Source: Actinomucor elegans
Taxonomy: Eukaryota; Mucoromycota; Mucoromycetes; Mucorales; Mucoraceae
DNA length: 64,000 nt
Assembly (NCBI GenBank): GCA_026027325.1
Contig: JAMSLZ010000001.1
Coordinates: 434,001 to 498,000, forward strand
Direction: 5' to 3'
Shown: positions 34,220-47,314 of the stretch, in pieces
Layout: the number at the start of each line of letters is the position of its first letter
Numbering within the stretch: the stretch's first letter is position 1
The notes under the pieces: generated by a model
The model's input: only the letters and a program-made list of their open reading frames with translations
Databases searched by the model: none
Told to the model about the DNA's origin: nothing
Translations under genes and position numbers: made by a program

Positions 34220-35078
34220 ATGGTTGTAAGTGCAAGAATCGTGATTGACTAGATGAAAATTAGTTGAATAACATCAAGATTTTTTCATTTAATTTCAGAA
34301 ATTAGGCTTGTATCTCAAAGCAGATCTCGAAAATGTCACAGATCTAGCCCCCGTTGAAGATTACGAGTGGCACTTCAAGGCAAGTCACCCTCCTAAAGAG
34401 AACATTTGGAACGATTGATAGAATACGCACTTATAGGGCTCTTTTTTTCGTAAATAGATCGAATGTTCTAGCTGCCACGAAGTCGATGATTCTTGGATTT
34501 CTTTTAATCAACAGGTACTTTACACCTTTTTCTTCTGATCGATCGCTTGTAAATAACCTTTGCCAAAAAAAAAAGGACACGTATGATATGAATTCGTCGC
34601 GAGGCACTGCCAACTTGGTGATGCGCTGCAAGTTCTGTAAGCGTGATCTTACTGCTCGTAAAGTATCTTCATTCTAAAGTTTAGGATGATTACTAAAGAA
34701 TGTTTCTTTTAGAGTTTGAACCTTCTTTCAAGGTTAGAAAGTACGACGTTGAACAGAATGGAAAGTTTCAACAGATTGCTCAATTTGATTGCCGTGGTTT
34801 GGAGTTGGTTGATTTCCAACCTAGAGTAAGTGGATAATGTAAATGAAGACGCATCTCTAAGTCATTTTAATCTTTCAATAGGACTCTTGGACTGCAAAGG
34901 GTACAGAATCAGGTACAATCTTCGAGGACATTGATCTTTGCGAGGAAGAATGGGCCGAATATGATGAAAAGGTAATATTGAAAGGCTGCAGTGGGCAATC
35001 ACTTATTCGATGTTTGTATAGTCTAGCGAGCCCGTTGGTATCAGTAACATCGAAGTGCAATTCAAAAAGGAAAAATAA
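34220..35078 (+). CDS. CXXC-motif zinc-binding protein (CZIB/UPF0587 family)
   Basis: Seven exons (34220-34225, 34299-34379, 34458-34514, 34576-34657, 34713-34825, 34882-34971 and 35022-35078) give 161 residues, close to the human family member (160). The protein starts MVKLGLYLKADLENVTDL and keeps the two zinc-binding CXXC pairs (CSSC and CKFC). It has the DCRGLELVDFQP block, then SGTIFEDIDL, EEWAEYDEK and a final EVQFKKEK. Family members bind zinc; their cell role is poorly known. Two oddities: the first coding exon is only six bases (ATGGTT), and the second intron uses a GC donor (AAG|GCAAGT). The retrotransposon ends about 185 bp upstream, so its LTR may influence this promoter. Confidence 0.92.
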
Positions 35079-35253
35079 AAAAGATCTCTTATATGACGTT
35101 CTATCAGATGTATTAGCGTCTAAATTAGTTAGTGTAGGGTTCATGGAAAGATGCTTCATTGATTGTGACTTAGTTATTCCGTGTATATAAAAAAACTTTT
35201 AGTTTTCTACGCGTTTCTTCTACTCGATCATACATAAAACGCCTTTGAATATT

Positions 35254-35966
35254 ATGACAAACCTCAATGCTGTACCTTTTCATGAAAAATCATACTGGAA
35301 GTCTCGGTTCGAAAAAGAGAAGCATTTCGAGTGGTTACTCACATGGGATAACGTTAAAACTGAACTGGAGCCTTATTTAAACAAGGATGAGGATATACTT
35401 CATTTGGGTAAATTGATTTCTTTAATAGTTGATATGATATTGATTGTTCATTATACTTTAAAGGCTGTGGTAACTCTGAGCTTGCATTTGAAATTTCTGA
35501 TTACGGTTACAAGAGCGTGATAAACGTTGATTATGCCGAAAACGTTATAGAATACATGAAGTCAGTAACACAGGAAAAGGAACGCACTTTGAATAAAGAC
35601 TATTCTGGCATTTCATGGTTTGCTGGTGATTGTTTGAACAGTCTCAGTCAATACTTACCAAAGAATCAGTATGCATTCATCATAGACAAAAGTCTTACTG
35701 ATACAATCGCTTGTGGTGATGATGATCAACAGTCGCGTGTAAAGAAGCTATCAAACGAAATGCTTTCTGTTGCAAAGATAGGTGCATATTGGTTTTCAAT
35801 TTCTTTCTCGGGTGAGCGAGAATTCTATTGCGACAATCAAGAAGATACTTATTGGAATACTGAAAAGAAAATACCAATTGAAGTACATCAGCCTAATGAC
35901 AAGCCGGGTGCACCAGCTATTTACTATTATTTATACATTAGTCGTAAAATGGAAAAGCAACGGTAG
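35254..35966 (+). CDS. Class I SAM-dependent methyltransferase, METTL13/EEF1AKMT4-like
   Basis: Exons 35254-35407 and 35464-35966 give 218 residues; the splice falls inside motif I and restores LHLGCGNSEL. The N-terminal YWKSRFEKEKHFEWLLTWDN and the following NVDYAENVIEYMK (acidic ribose-binding position) are characteristic of the METTL13/EEF1AKMT4 group, which methylates lysines or the N-terminus of elongation factor 1A. Later come WFAGDCLN and FIIDKSLTDT, the motif IV region. Target identity is inference from the family. It is convergent with PRP22, with 62 bp between stop codons. Confidence 0.88.
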
Positions 35967-36028
35967 CATGTCCTGTTCTATTATAATATTTTTATTATAA
36001 TAAAGAAATATACACAGACAAACATAAC

Positions 36029-39000
36029 TTAGCCAAACGTTTGACTGATTCTGCCGCCGCGTTTCGCCCTACTAAGACGCCATTCATTGGGTTTCTCGTA
36101 ACGATTATATAATGGTTCGATCTTTTCTTGCTTCTTACGCTTGGAAATTTTGTTGGCGTCTGCAACACGGAAGAATGTAGGAGCAGCTTCAGTCAGCCAC
36201 TTAGGATCAATAGCAGTGACTTCACGCATATACTCTTTCGATGTAAAGACAATTTCATGATAAATGACCCTGAGCAAGAGAAAAAGGAATGAATATCTTG
36301 TATTAAAACAATATATCAAACTTACCATTCTGGGCCTTTGTTGAATAGCGCGCTAGAAGGATGGATATAAACAGGTGTACCTTCTAGCAGTGTCTTGTAA
36401 CCTTCTTGAGGATCTTTTTTGGCAGCGTTTCTAAAGTAACCAGATACTAGAGCCTTACATACCTTTGTATAGTTACGACCACAAGAGACAATATCATGGC
36501 GATATCTAATTCAAAACACTTCAGTTCAACCATCCAGATACATAACTTTGTCTGGTTCCTTACCTATCCATAATACCTAGTAATTGCTTTCTGACATCTT
36601 GAGCACGCTTCATACTACGCGCCTGAATATAGTTATCAAAACACCAAGCATTTGAAAACTTGCTTCCCTTCCAACCGTTATATACTGTTAAAAGTGTCAA
36701 GTGATCACCTTCAGGTTGATGAAACTTGGCTTTCTTTTGATCTGCTTGAGCCTGTTTCTCTTTTGGTCTATAGAATACATTTTGTGCAGTCAACATGGCT
36801 ACAATCGTCAGAATTTCTTCAGAACAACCCAAATCCACTGATTGAATCAACATCTTGGAAAGTTGAGGTTCCAAGGGGAACTCAGCCATTTTACGGCCTA
36901 ATCGAGTTAGCAGGCCTTCATCATCTAACGCTTGTAAAGCATACAACTGTTCTAAAGCTTGAATAAGATTGTTTTCTGGTGGAGGATCCATAAAGTCGAA
37001 ATGAAGCAAATCATTGATACCCATAGCTTTCAGTGTTAGTACAGTCATCGATAAATTGAGCAATTGGATTTCAGGAATAGTATTGGGTAACATTTCATTA
37101 CGATAAGCAGTTTCAGTGTAGAGACGGTAGCATTTACCTGGACCAGTACGACCGGCACGACCGGCACGCTGTCTGGCAGCAGCTTGTGAAATTGGCACGA
37201 CTACCAAGGAATCCATACCAAGTTTAGCGTCCCATTTGTTTTGCTTGACAAAACCAGGATCAACCACATAGTAAACACCATCGATTGTAATGGATGTTTC
37301 GGCAATATTAGTGGCAATAACGACCTTACGGCTTCCTGGAGGAGCAGGATCAAAAATACGCGATTGCATTTCGGAAGGCAGAGCAGAATATACCGGTAAA
37401 ATGATCAGTTCTGGTACATCGTTTCCTAGCGCTTTCATACGTTCGAATAGGATTTCACTTGCAGTATCAATTTCTTCTTGACCTGTTAAAAACAAAAGAA
37501 TATCTCCTGGAGGTTCTGAAAGATGGATTTGCATAACAGTGATCAAAGCAGCATCTAAATAATCACTTTCGGGATCCTTTGTATACAAAACTTCAACAGG
37601 ATATGTTCGACCGGGAATAGTGAAGATAGGACAGTTATTGAAGTAGGTAGCGAACTTGTCAGCATCCAAAGTGGCAGATGTAATAATCAATTTGAGGTCA
37701 GGACGTCTCTTAGCAGCTCTTTTTAGTAAACCAAACAAAACATCAGTGGAAATGGTTCTTTCGTGAGCTTCATCAAGAATAACGACCGAATATTGACTCA
37801 TTTCTGGGTCAATAAGACATTCTCTCAAAAGCATACCATCAGTCATGTATTTGATACGAGTTTCAGGACTTGTACAATCTTCAAAACGAATAGTATAACC
37901 AACTTCTTGACCAACACGACAACCAACTTCTTCAGCAACACGTTTTGCGACAGACATGGCAGCAACACGACGAGGTTGAGTACAACCAATTCTACCATTA
38001 TTTGCAAATCCTTCTTCTGCTAGATATTGTGTCATTTGTGTTGTTTTTCCAGAACCTGTATCTCCAACGACGATCAGCATTTGATTCTATACCACAACGG
38101 TTAATCTATATCCTCTTTGTTTCTACTGTTTCAAGCTTACCTCACGAATAGCTTCAATAAGAGACGACCGAAGTTTGAAGGTAGGAAGTGATTCACGTTG
38201 CTCTTGAATCGACATACTTGTGACTTTACCAAAGGTAGTAGCATTATTGAATGTAGCTTTCTTCCATTCAGGAATTTGGTCTGGCTTTGCACCAGCAGCT
38301 GATCCTCGAGCATCTTGAGCAAATTGTCTTCCATCCGGCCCAGCCATAGGATCAAGCCATGGCGTATTCACATCTTGAGGGACAGCATCCATTTCTTGTT
38401 GCTGCTGTTGCTGTCTTAATTCTCTACGTTCTTTTGCCAAAGAGGCACCTGCCAAGGCAGATCGATTCATTGTTCCATCAGGAATCTTCACAACTTTAAC
38501 AGGACTCAAGTCTAAAGTTTGTGTAGTCTGACCCTTCAAAAAAGGTGGTTCTTCTTCACGTACTTCTACATCAATCTCTTCTTCCGTTTCTACATTACCC
38601 GAGAAATCTGTATCTTCATTCAGTTCAGGGTAATCAGCAGGATCAACCACGCCTGATGCAATCAACTGCTTCAATTCCCAACGTTCTGGTGAAGACATAC
38701 GCTTGACTGAACGAGAAGGTACATCATCTACTACTTTAACACCAATAGCATTGGAGTTGGACCCAGTAATATAAGAAGGACGGTCAGGGTTTCGAGAACG
38801 CAGGGCATCCAAATCGTCTTGTGTTCGTACGCGTAGATTAGGGCTTAAGTCTTCACCAGTCTTTTGATCCACGTCCTTCATGGACAAACCGATACGAGTA
38901 CCAGCTACAGACATGACTTTGACTTTGACAGATTGATTTTGCTTTACAACTTCGCGGGGGTTATTGACGCGGCCTTGAATCAAAGAACCAACATGCACCA

Positions 39001-39707
39001 AGCCTTCGGCACGGCCTTTGATACCTTCCAATCGTACAAAGGCACCGAAATCTTTAATATTGGAAATAGTGCCGTTATAAATCTTATAAATGACAGGCGC
39101 ATCATCCAAATGATTTGATCGTGATGGAGGACTGGGTCGTCTCGATCTATAACGAGATGGAGAACGAGAACGAGAGCGAGAGCGAGAGCGATGTCTACGA
39201 TGTCTTCTTTCTGGGGAAGGGCTCTCATGTCGACGCTTTGAAGAAGCTGGAGCTGGAGCTGTAGTTGATTTAAAACCTTCTAATTCAGCTAACATATCGT
39301 CTGCTACGGCCATATCTTCTTCTCGTTTGCGCTGCCAATCAGGATCGTCTTGTACTGCTAAACCGGGAAAAGTGTGTGTTTTTTCCTCGACATTTTCTTC
39401 ACGATGTACTTTTCTTTTAGGTTTCAAGGTTTTGATAATACGATCCAAGTTTTCTACAAAAGCATCGGGAAAATCGGCAGTCGCATCTTTAAGCATGCGT
39501 TTAAAAGTTGGAAGTGAGCCTTTGGCTTCGTCATGTAAATGAATAATGAACTCGGCTATACGAAAGTAAGTTAATTAATTGAAATCAACAACCTTTTTCA
39601 AAATATAGCATACCTAAAACCTGCTCGTGTAAACCTGTGTGATTGTATAATTCACTCACTACTTTCTGTACAAGTGACAGGTGTTCTAACTTTTCAATAT
39701 CATCCAT
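36029..39707 (-). CDS. PRP22: Spliceosomal DEAH-box ATPase Prp22/DHX8
   Basis: Releases spliced mRNA from the post-catalytic spliceosome. Five exons (39707-39614, 39555-38141, 38086-36564, 36505-36326 and 36269-36029) join in phase to 1150 residues. The N-terminal helical part is followed by an Arg/Ser-rich stretch ([16 protein letters not shown]) and an S1 RNA-binding domain near residues 185-260 ([17 protein letters not shown]). The helicase core follows: GDTGSGKTT (about 511), [13 protein letters not shown] (about 607), [12 protein letters not shown] and [12 protein letters not shown] (about 811), then the winged-helix/ratchet and OB domains ending with [18 protein letters not shown]. The S1 plus RS arrangement separates Prp22 from Prp2, Prp16 and Prp43. 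Length is typical. Confidence 0.97.
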
Positions 39708-41158
39708 TTTATGTTCAAACGTATTAGAACTAGAAAAAAGTAGTGTCCATTAAAAAATAGCTGCGTGACTATTATCACCTTGAAAGCTTAAACTTTCGCC
39801 ATTTAACAAATGCTGTTGATGTTTCTGATTGGATGAGTTGTAGCAGGATAATACTCCGTTCCCTTCAGATTGCGAACTGATCATTGACTGCGGATTTTGA
39901 CATATCGTATGCGACGTATATAGAGATTAATAAATATTAATCTATGGAATATTCTATTCAGAAATATAACTCATTCACGTACTTTACTTAAGTGAAGATT
40001 CTAATAGATGGAATGGCTCATTTTGAACGAGTGTTAATAGAATGTAACTTTTGACCGAGTTTTGCTGATAGATCGTAATAAAATACTGCTATATAAAATA
40101 TGAATAATTTATAGCTCTTGCTTAACATACAAGTACGTCAATTATACTTTGATGAAAAAAAAAATGGTATGAACAGAAGCAGTAGCTCATTAAGGGCATG
40201 AGCTACTGATGGAATACGATATTTGATTTGGATTATTGGTAAAGAGATCAATTATAAATCTAGATCTAAATTAGATGAAATGGATTTATTCGAATGTTTG
40301 TCATTAATAATAATATATAGCATATTAAGAACACTTCAGCAGCATTATAGTTCAAGTAGATACAATTATTCATTTTGGACATGAATTATTAAGCAGTTAC
40401 AAGATTTGACTCTCGATCGAGAGATCAAAATATCAAAAGTTGGGAAATTTGTAGATCTTTTCTTCAGGGCCAACTTTCAACTTCCAAAGTTTTTTCAAGA
40501 GCGTTCTAAACGTAGAGTTACGAAGTGATATAGATGAACTATATCATAAAGTACCTAAAAACAATTTTATAGTTTTTCACTAAACACAAAATCAAAAATC
40601 AATTTCTCATCAAAGGAAACTCATAGCTTTTTAGAAATAAAGGATAAAACCTTTATCGTTCTATGCGAAATTAAGATCCAAAACATAGTCATCTCTTGAA
40701 AGATCTCCCAGAAATTCCCTTGATTTGTTTATATCTCTAATTGGCTGTAGAGATAATGTAGAACACGTCAATCAAAAGTCTATTTGTTGCTTCTATCTCA
40801 CTCCCTCTTTTTTTTAAGAAAGTTTGAGTAGATTGCTACTCTGAACAAATTTCACGTAAAATTTAATTGTGCATCGAATAGTAAAAAGATCATAGCGTAT
40901 TTCATGTATATAATTTGCAGTTGCTTTTGGTCTTTATATTAGCGGGTTAGATTATACTCTATCGCGTAATATAATTCACATTGAAGTCTGCCTCTAAAAA
41001 AGGACGCGTTAAAAAAAGCTCACGTTAAAAAGATGCTCATCAAACCTTTATGTTGGTTTATGCGTGTAGGTCAGTCACAATTATTCAAATAATCATTCAA
41101 AAACTTTCGCCTGCTCTTTTGAACCTTTTAAACCTCTCTTCACATTCACAATAGCAGA
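39708..41158. other. Divergent intergenic region (PRP22 / POL1)
   Basis: About 1.45 kb of AT-rich DNA that must hold both promoters. One copy of the dispersed repeat lies at 40336-40390. No gene seen. Confidence 0.5.
40336..40390 (-). repeat. Dispersed degenerate repeat, copy C
   Basis: On the minus strand it reads AATGAATAATTGTATCTACT then TGAACTATAATGCTGCTG, closely matching copy B in reverse orientation. Weaker similarity continues towards 40260. Confidence 0.5.
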
Positions 41159-44100
41159 ATGAATCCCGAAAAAAACAATTCAAAAGCAGATCCTTTACTA
41201 CAAAGAGCTTTGGAACTATTCGAGGAGGAACGCCCAGAGGTGAGATCTAATTGCGACGCTTCTATTTTTTATATCGCTGTGCATAAGTTACTAAATTGCT
41301 TTCAACTTTAGACATCTCAGAATCCAGAAGCTAAGCGCTACGAAAATATGTTCTTATCCAGTTTGCTAAAAGGTAAAGCAAAGTATTTGCTTTTTATTCG
41401 TTCCTGCTTGCTTCTTATTCACAATTATGTAACTAGGTGTATTTGGCGAATCCGCTTTACAAGCCAGCAGCCAGCTTGCAGCAGCCTACCAGTCAGAGTC
41501 ATTGACTATTGCTAGCAGTAGCCGTAAAGCAATTAAGCAACAAGAGGAACCAACCAGTGCTGGCTCACTGAAAACACCAGACCCAAGTACTCTACACTGC
41601 ACAGTCAATATAGAAAAGACCAATAATGATATACCTATCACAAGCAAGATTGAAGCTAAGTCTTCCCATATCACCGCCAGCATAGGCAATCGTTCTGATG
41701 AAGAGTTTGATGAGCTCAATAGCGATGATAGTATAGTTTCTTATATAAATCGAACGTATCAAGGTGCTATCCCTCCTTCACAAGATGTCGAAGTCTTATG
41801 TATAAAGCAAGAATCTTTATTAGATGATGATTATACGTATTCATCAAATCAAAGGCCTACGTATTCTTCATCGAATAATGATGGCATATCTCTAGTAAAG
41901 CAAGAGCCCTTATCTGATGAAGATGAACTGGATAGTGAAGAAGGTCGCATTACCTCTACTGGTTCCTACCAATGCAATCAAAATCTCGCATCTGTATCTG
42001 GTGCTGATGTACCGAATGCCCAAGCACACCAGGAATATATATCTACCCCTTCTGATGCTAATTCATCTATTAACACAGATGTACGGCGAGTCCTACTGAA
42101 TGTTGTTTCATTTGCTCCTTCTGGGGCTATTTCAGAGCCTTGTCTAGAGTTTTTTGAGGATCCTGAATCTCCTCCTCCATCCCCTAATGTAGAACTATAC
42201 GAAGACTCTCCATCACATATGTACTCTGCAAATCAGAATCTCCATTTTAATACTAATTCACTCACTAACAAAGATTCACACCAAGCGGCAGAGAACCCTA
42301 CGTCTTCTAAATCCTTTATCAATATCAACACATATATCGATAAGCAAAATAAGAACTCTGCTGAAGACAATTTGGATACCATTTCAACAAATTTTCATAG
42401 AAACGCCGAATGTCTTAATTCAGAGACTCAAGCACAACCCGCTAGGAGCAAAACCTTTGCATACCCTCAAGTTATACCTATCAATGAAGATGAAGATACG
42501 GATAGTATCGATCAGGTATCGGATGATTCGCAATATATGCACGACAATGGTGATGATGATGTCTTTTATGACGCTGATGATGATGACTTCATTGAATTGA
42601 CTAATCATACTGGTGATAATCAAAGGTGCATAGAGCAGGAAGCTCCATTATCAGAAGTACCTCCATTACCTGAAGAAGTCTCTTTAATTGAAACCAATAT
42701 CCCTGTTATTACTGAAATCAATATACCCACAAAACGTAAGCGAGATGATGATGAGGGTCATAAGGATAGTGCCAAAATTTACAAACCAGCTACACAATTT
42801 AATCAAAGTGGTTCTTCTAATAATTCGTCCGTATTCAATCCTTGGGATGGCGAGTTATCTGTTATCGAAGATTCAACAGCGCAATCTAAAAGTAGTTCTT
42901 TTTCAGACGATTTACCTAATATCAGTTCTTGGGATGACGAGTTACCTGTCGTTGAAGATCCAACACCTGAATCACAGGCTGTCAACGCCAAGAAGGATAA
43001 GGGCAAAGCGACTTGTTCACAAATTCACGCAATTTATGATGTTCGCAGCGATAAGCCTATTTCCCTTCCTGAAAGCGATTCGATCTTTGGAGACAGTATT
43101 GAATCTCTAAGGCCTGAAGATACTAATGTGCAGGGGACTCCCAAATCAATTGAAATAGACAACGACTTTTCTATTGCTGAATCGACTGCACAAGAGGAGC
43201 AGACCTCACCTGAAGTTGATCAAGTAGCCATCCCCTCAGCTATTAACTCAACTCAGAAACTAGACGATCCACTTCCCGCTTTTCATCCTGATACTCAAAT
43301 TTCTCTCAAGAACTGGAAAGAAGAAGAGGCGAAATTAACTTGGGTGAATCGCGAAGGCAGTCCACCATTCAGATTAACGCGGCCCACTATAACTCCATTA
43401 TTGGATCTAGGTAGTGTCTTGCAGTTTTGGTGGTACGATGCATATGAAGAATATAATAATGGTTCCATTTATCTGTTTGGAAAGGTAGACATATACTAAC
43501 TGAAACACGTCAACATTTGTTAATACCTTTTCACGTTAGGTGCTAGATGACTCTAGAAATAAACATGTTAGCTGCTGTGTCCAGATTCAAAACATCAAGA
43601 GAGAATTGTATTTTCTTCCTCGCCTATACAAGTTAAATGACGAAGAAGAGCCAACAGAAGAGACTGTTGAATTGAAGGATGTTCGTCAAGAAATAGAAAC
43701 AATACTTGAACGAAAAGGTATCCGACAATGGGCCATGACTGAGTGCCAGCGCCAATATGCGTTTGGGTTGCCCGATGTCCCATCTGAAGCTACATATTTA
43801 AAGTTAAACTACAGTTTTACAGGCAAGAACAGACCATTCTCTGATGAATCAAACAGCTAATCATCTACAATAGATTATGAAATTCCTACCACTATCAGAG
43901 GTAAAACGTTTAGTCATGTCTTTGGTTGCAATACTGGTCCACTTGAGCATTTTATTATCAAGAATGATGTGATGGGTCCTTGCTGGTTAGAGTTGAAGAA
44001 TGTTTCTGATATGGAGCTGCCTGTAAGTCAAGCACATATACACATATATGTAAACCTGATATTCAAAGTGTTCTACTACTATAGAAGTCTTGGTGTTATT

Positions 44101-47100
44101 TCAATACCAAAATCAGTAAACCAGAGGATTGTTCAATTATGAAAGATAATAACAGCAAGCAACTAACAACCTCTCCACCTTTAACCATCTTGTCTCTCAA
44201 CCTGCAAACAAAAATGAACCGCGAAAAGAATGCTAATGAGATTATTGCTGCCAGTATATTTTATTGTAAAGATAGTAAGTAGACGCCTGACAGTGAATTT
44301 CGTTAATAAACTAATACTTGGTTAATATAGCGCATATTGAGGAGCAGGATTCTGTTGAGCATATCAAAGGTGCCAGAACTACTTTTGTTCGGTTTATTCC
44401 TGGTACAAAATACTCTTCAGATATCCACATAGCAGTGGCCAATGAGAAAGTTGAAAATAATCATATAATTATTCCAGAGATTTCTGAATCAACATTGCTC
44501 CACAATTTGTTAGGTATGTCGAGAGTCTTTATAACTTTTTTTTTTATAACTAACTGTCAATATAGCAAAAATCCACAAAGTTGATCCTGATGTTATCGTT
44601 GGGCATAACTTTTCAAACGTAACTCTTGATATTCTTTTGCATAGAATGAAGAAGTTTGAGGTTTCACGCTGGCAGAGACTAGGAAGACTACGAATTAATA
44701 GATGGCCAAATATGCAACCTGGTGCTGGAGGCTCTGGTACAATCACTTACCAACAAAGGCTCTTTATGGCTGGAAGGCTCGTATGCGACACTTTTACTGC
44801 TTCTAAGGATCTTGTATCAAGTAAATCGTATCATTTGTCTGAGCTAGCTTCTTCTCAACTACACATTGAACGAGAAGACATCAAAGCGCATAAATTGCAT
44901 ACCTATTTTAACAATGGTGATGGTGTTATTGAGTTGGCTAAACATTGCTCCTTTGATGCTTTCCTTTCTTATGCCTTGATGGTCAAGTTACAAATCCTGC
45001 CTTTAACCAAGCAATTGACAAACCTTTCAGGCAATCTTTGGTCAAGAAGTATAAATGGAGCCCGGTCTGAACGAAACGAGTATCTTCTTCTGCACAGCTT
45101 TTATAACAAGCAGTTTATTTGTCCTGATAAAAATGGCTTCAAAGATAAGCGCGACTTGCAGTTTGTGGATGAAGAGCTGGAACTTGAGATGCCTGCAAAG
45201 ACAAAGCTAAAAGGCGCTAATGGTAAAGCAGAAGCTTCGTATTCTGGCGGTTTGGTACTTGAGCCCAAGACAGGGTTTTACGACAAGTACGTTCTTTTGC
45301 TTGACTTTAATAGTTTGTATCCTTCCATTATGCAAGAGTATAACGTTTGCTTCTCAACTATGGGTGGTCACTCTGATAACAATAGTATACCAGACACACC
45401 GAGCTCTCAAGAGGCTCTAGGTATCTTGCCTCAACTGGTCAAAACGTTTGTGCAGCAACGACAGCATATCAAGAAACTTATGAAAGATCCAAATCTCCCA
45501 AAGTCCAACAAAGCACAATACAATATCCAGCAAATGGCATTAAAGCTCACTGCAAATAGTATGTATGGCTGTCTTGGTTCTTCCATTTCTCGTTTCTATA
45601 ACAAATCGTTGGCTATGTTTATCACTTCCAAAGGCCGAGAGGTTCTCCAATCTACTGTTGATCTTGCCAAGCTTGTTAATCTGGATGTCATCTATGGTGA
45701 TACAGATTCAGTCATGATTCATACGAATCAAACGAGTATAGCCGAAGCCAAATCGATTGGTGAAAATTTCAAGCGTATGGTTAACGAGCGATATAAGCTG
45801 CTAGAAATTGATATTGACGGATTCTTTCGACACACATTGTTGTTGAGAAAGAAAAAGTATGCCGCTCTTTCTGTTAAAGAAGTGCCTGATGATCGCAGAC
45901 TTGAAGAATCCATGGAAGTAAAGGGCCTTGATCTGGTTCGACGCGATTGGTGTGAATTATCTCGTACAGTATCAACGTAAGTAATTTATCCAATATCCAT
46001 TTACTCGATCTAATATAACTGTACTTGTAGGGAGGTATTAAAGTATATCCTCTCAGACAATAGTCGCCAGGAGGTAGTAGATCTCATCAACAAGTATTTG
46101 ACAAGAGTAGCTAAGCGTGTTAATGGTCCGGAGCCTGCACTTGAACAATTTATTATTCAAAAGGTACATATTCAATATTGTACTTCTGCTCACTAACCGT
46201 CTTCGTTTTTTTTTCAGCAACTCACCAAGTCACCTGAATTGTATGATAGTTCAAGAGCTAATCCTCATGTTATTGTAGCCAAAGACATGCGACGCGCCGG
46301 ACTTGCAGTGAAAGCTGGTGATGTTATTCCTTATATTGTTTGCAAATCAGTCGATTTCGACACCAAAGTTGCAAGTGGGTTCAATGAACCTCGTATGCCT
46401 GGTGATGTTAAGGACGGAAAAGCTAAAATTGGTATGAGCTACATTCAATTTTGTAACCACGATAGTAAAGCTGATTTATTTCTACTTCCCCAGATTTGGA
46501 ATGGTACTTGAGCAAGCAAATCTTGCCTCCAGTCGCGAGATTATGCGCCCCACTTAATGGTTTTGATCTGAATGTATTGGTCAAGTGTTTGGGTAAAATG
46601 ATTTCAGCTGTACATTAAAAGTCTCATAATACTAATGCTCAACTATAGGACTTGATGGCTCAAAGCTTTCTGAAACAAGCAAAATTCATGAACAAACTGA
46701 ACTACAGGAAGCTGACGACCCAGACCTCCTTCTTTTGCTTGATGAACGTCGATTTGTCACTATAGAAAAATTCGTTTTCGAGTGCTCGCATTGCTCAAAC
46801 AGAAAAGAACTCGAAGACCTTGTTCAAAAAACTGATGGTAACGCAATTGTTAGTGGCTTTATGTGCCAATCGTGTGGAAGAGTCCAAGATACAGTGTCTG
46901 TATTCTACCAAATCATGCTCCAGGTTCGAAAATTCATTCAGAAGTATTACGACAGTCCATTCCAATGCAGTGAGTTATTCTGTGGTTACCAGACGTTAGA
47001 TACCAAAATTATTGATGGTGCTAGATGCCTACAACCAACCTGTACTGGATATTTAGTCCGCGAGGTATATGCATACATATATTAGAAACTTGCAATATCG

Positions 47101-47314
47101 CTAATCACCATCGCTTCATTTTAAATAGTATCCCGAAAAGATGTTATATAATCAATTAAGTTATTTCTCGAACCTATTTGACTATCCTTACGCAGATGAT
47201 TCAAACATTGTGTGTTTAAGCGAAAAGGTGAAAAAAGAAATTAGCAAGTATTTAGATAGATTTGCTTATCGATACTTGAACATATCTGACATCATGGGAG
47301 ATATAATTATATAA
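41159..47314 (+). CDS. POL1: DNA polymerase alpha catalytic subunit
   Basis: Extends RNA primers made by primase at origins and Okazaki fragments. Thirteen exons: 41159-41239, 41312-41372, 41437-43484, 43540-43822, 43874-44022, 44085-44274, 44331-44513, 44566-45976, 46031-46163, 46218-46431, 46494-46592, 46649-47064 and 47129-47314; phases agree throughout, 1817 residues. Family-B motifs: A LDFNSLYPSI (about 1245), B KLTANSMYG (about 1324), C YGDTDS (about 1374), preceded by an exonuclease-like region (KIHKVDPDVIVGHN). The C-terminal zinc modules (CSHC...CQSC and a second four-Cys set from about 1663) bind the B subunit. The intron 43823-43873 has a GC donor (CAG|GCAAGA) and contains an in-frame TAA that would otherwise truncate the protein. 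The first 720 residues are acidic, poorly conserved and about 350 longer than in yeast or human. Confidence 0.95.

Noticed and set aside
43823..43873. Polymerase alpha as a pseudogene because of an in-frame TAA
   Set aside because: A GC-AG intron removes the stop, restores phase and the downstream frame is intact for 1000 codons with all catalytic motifs.
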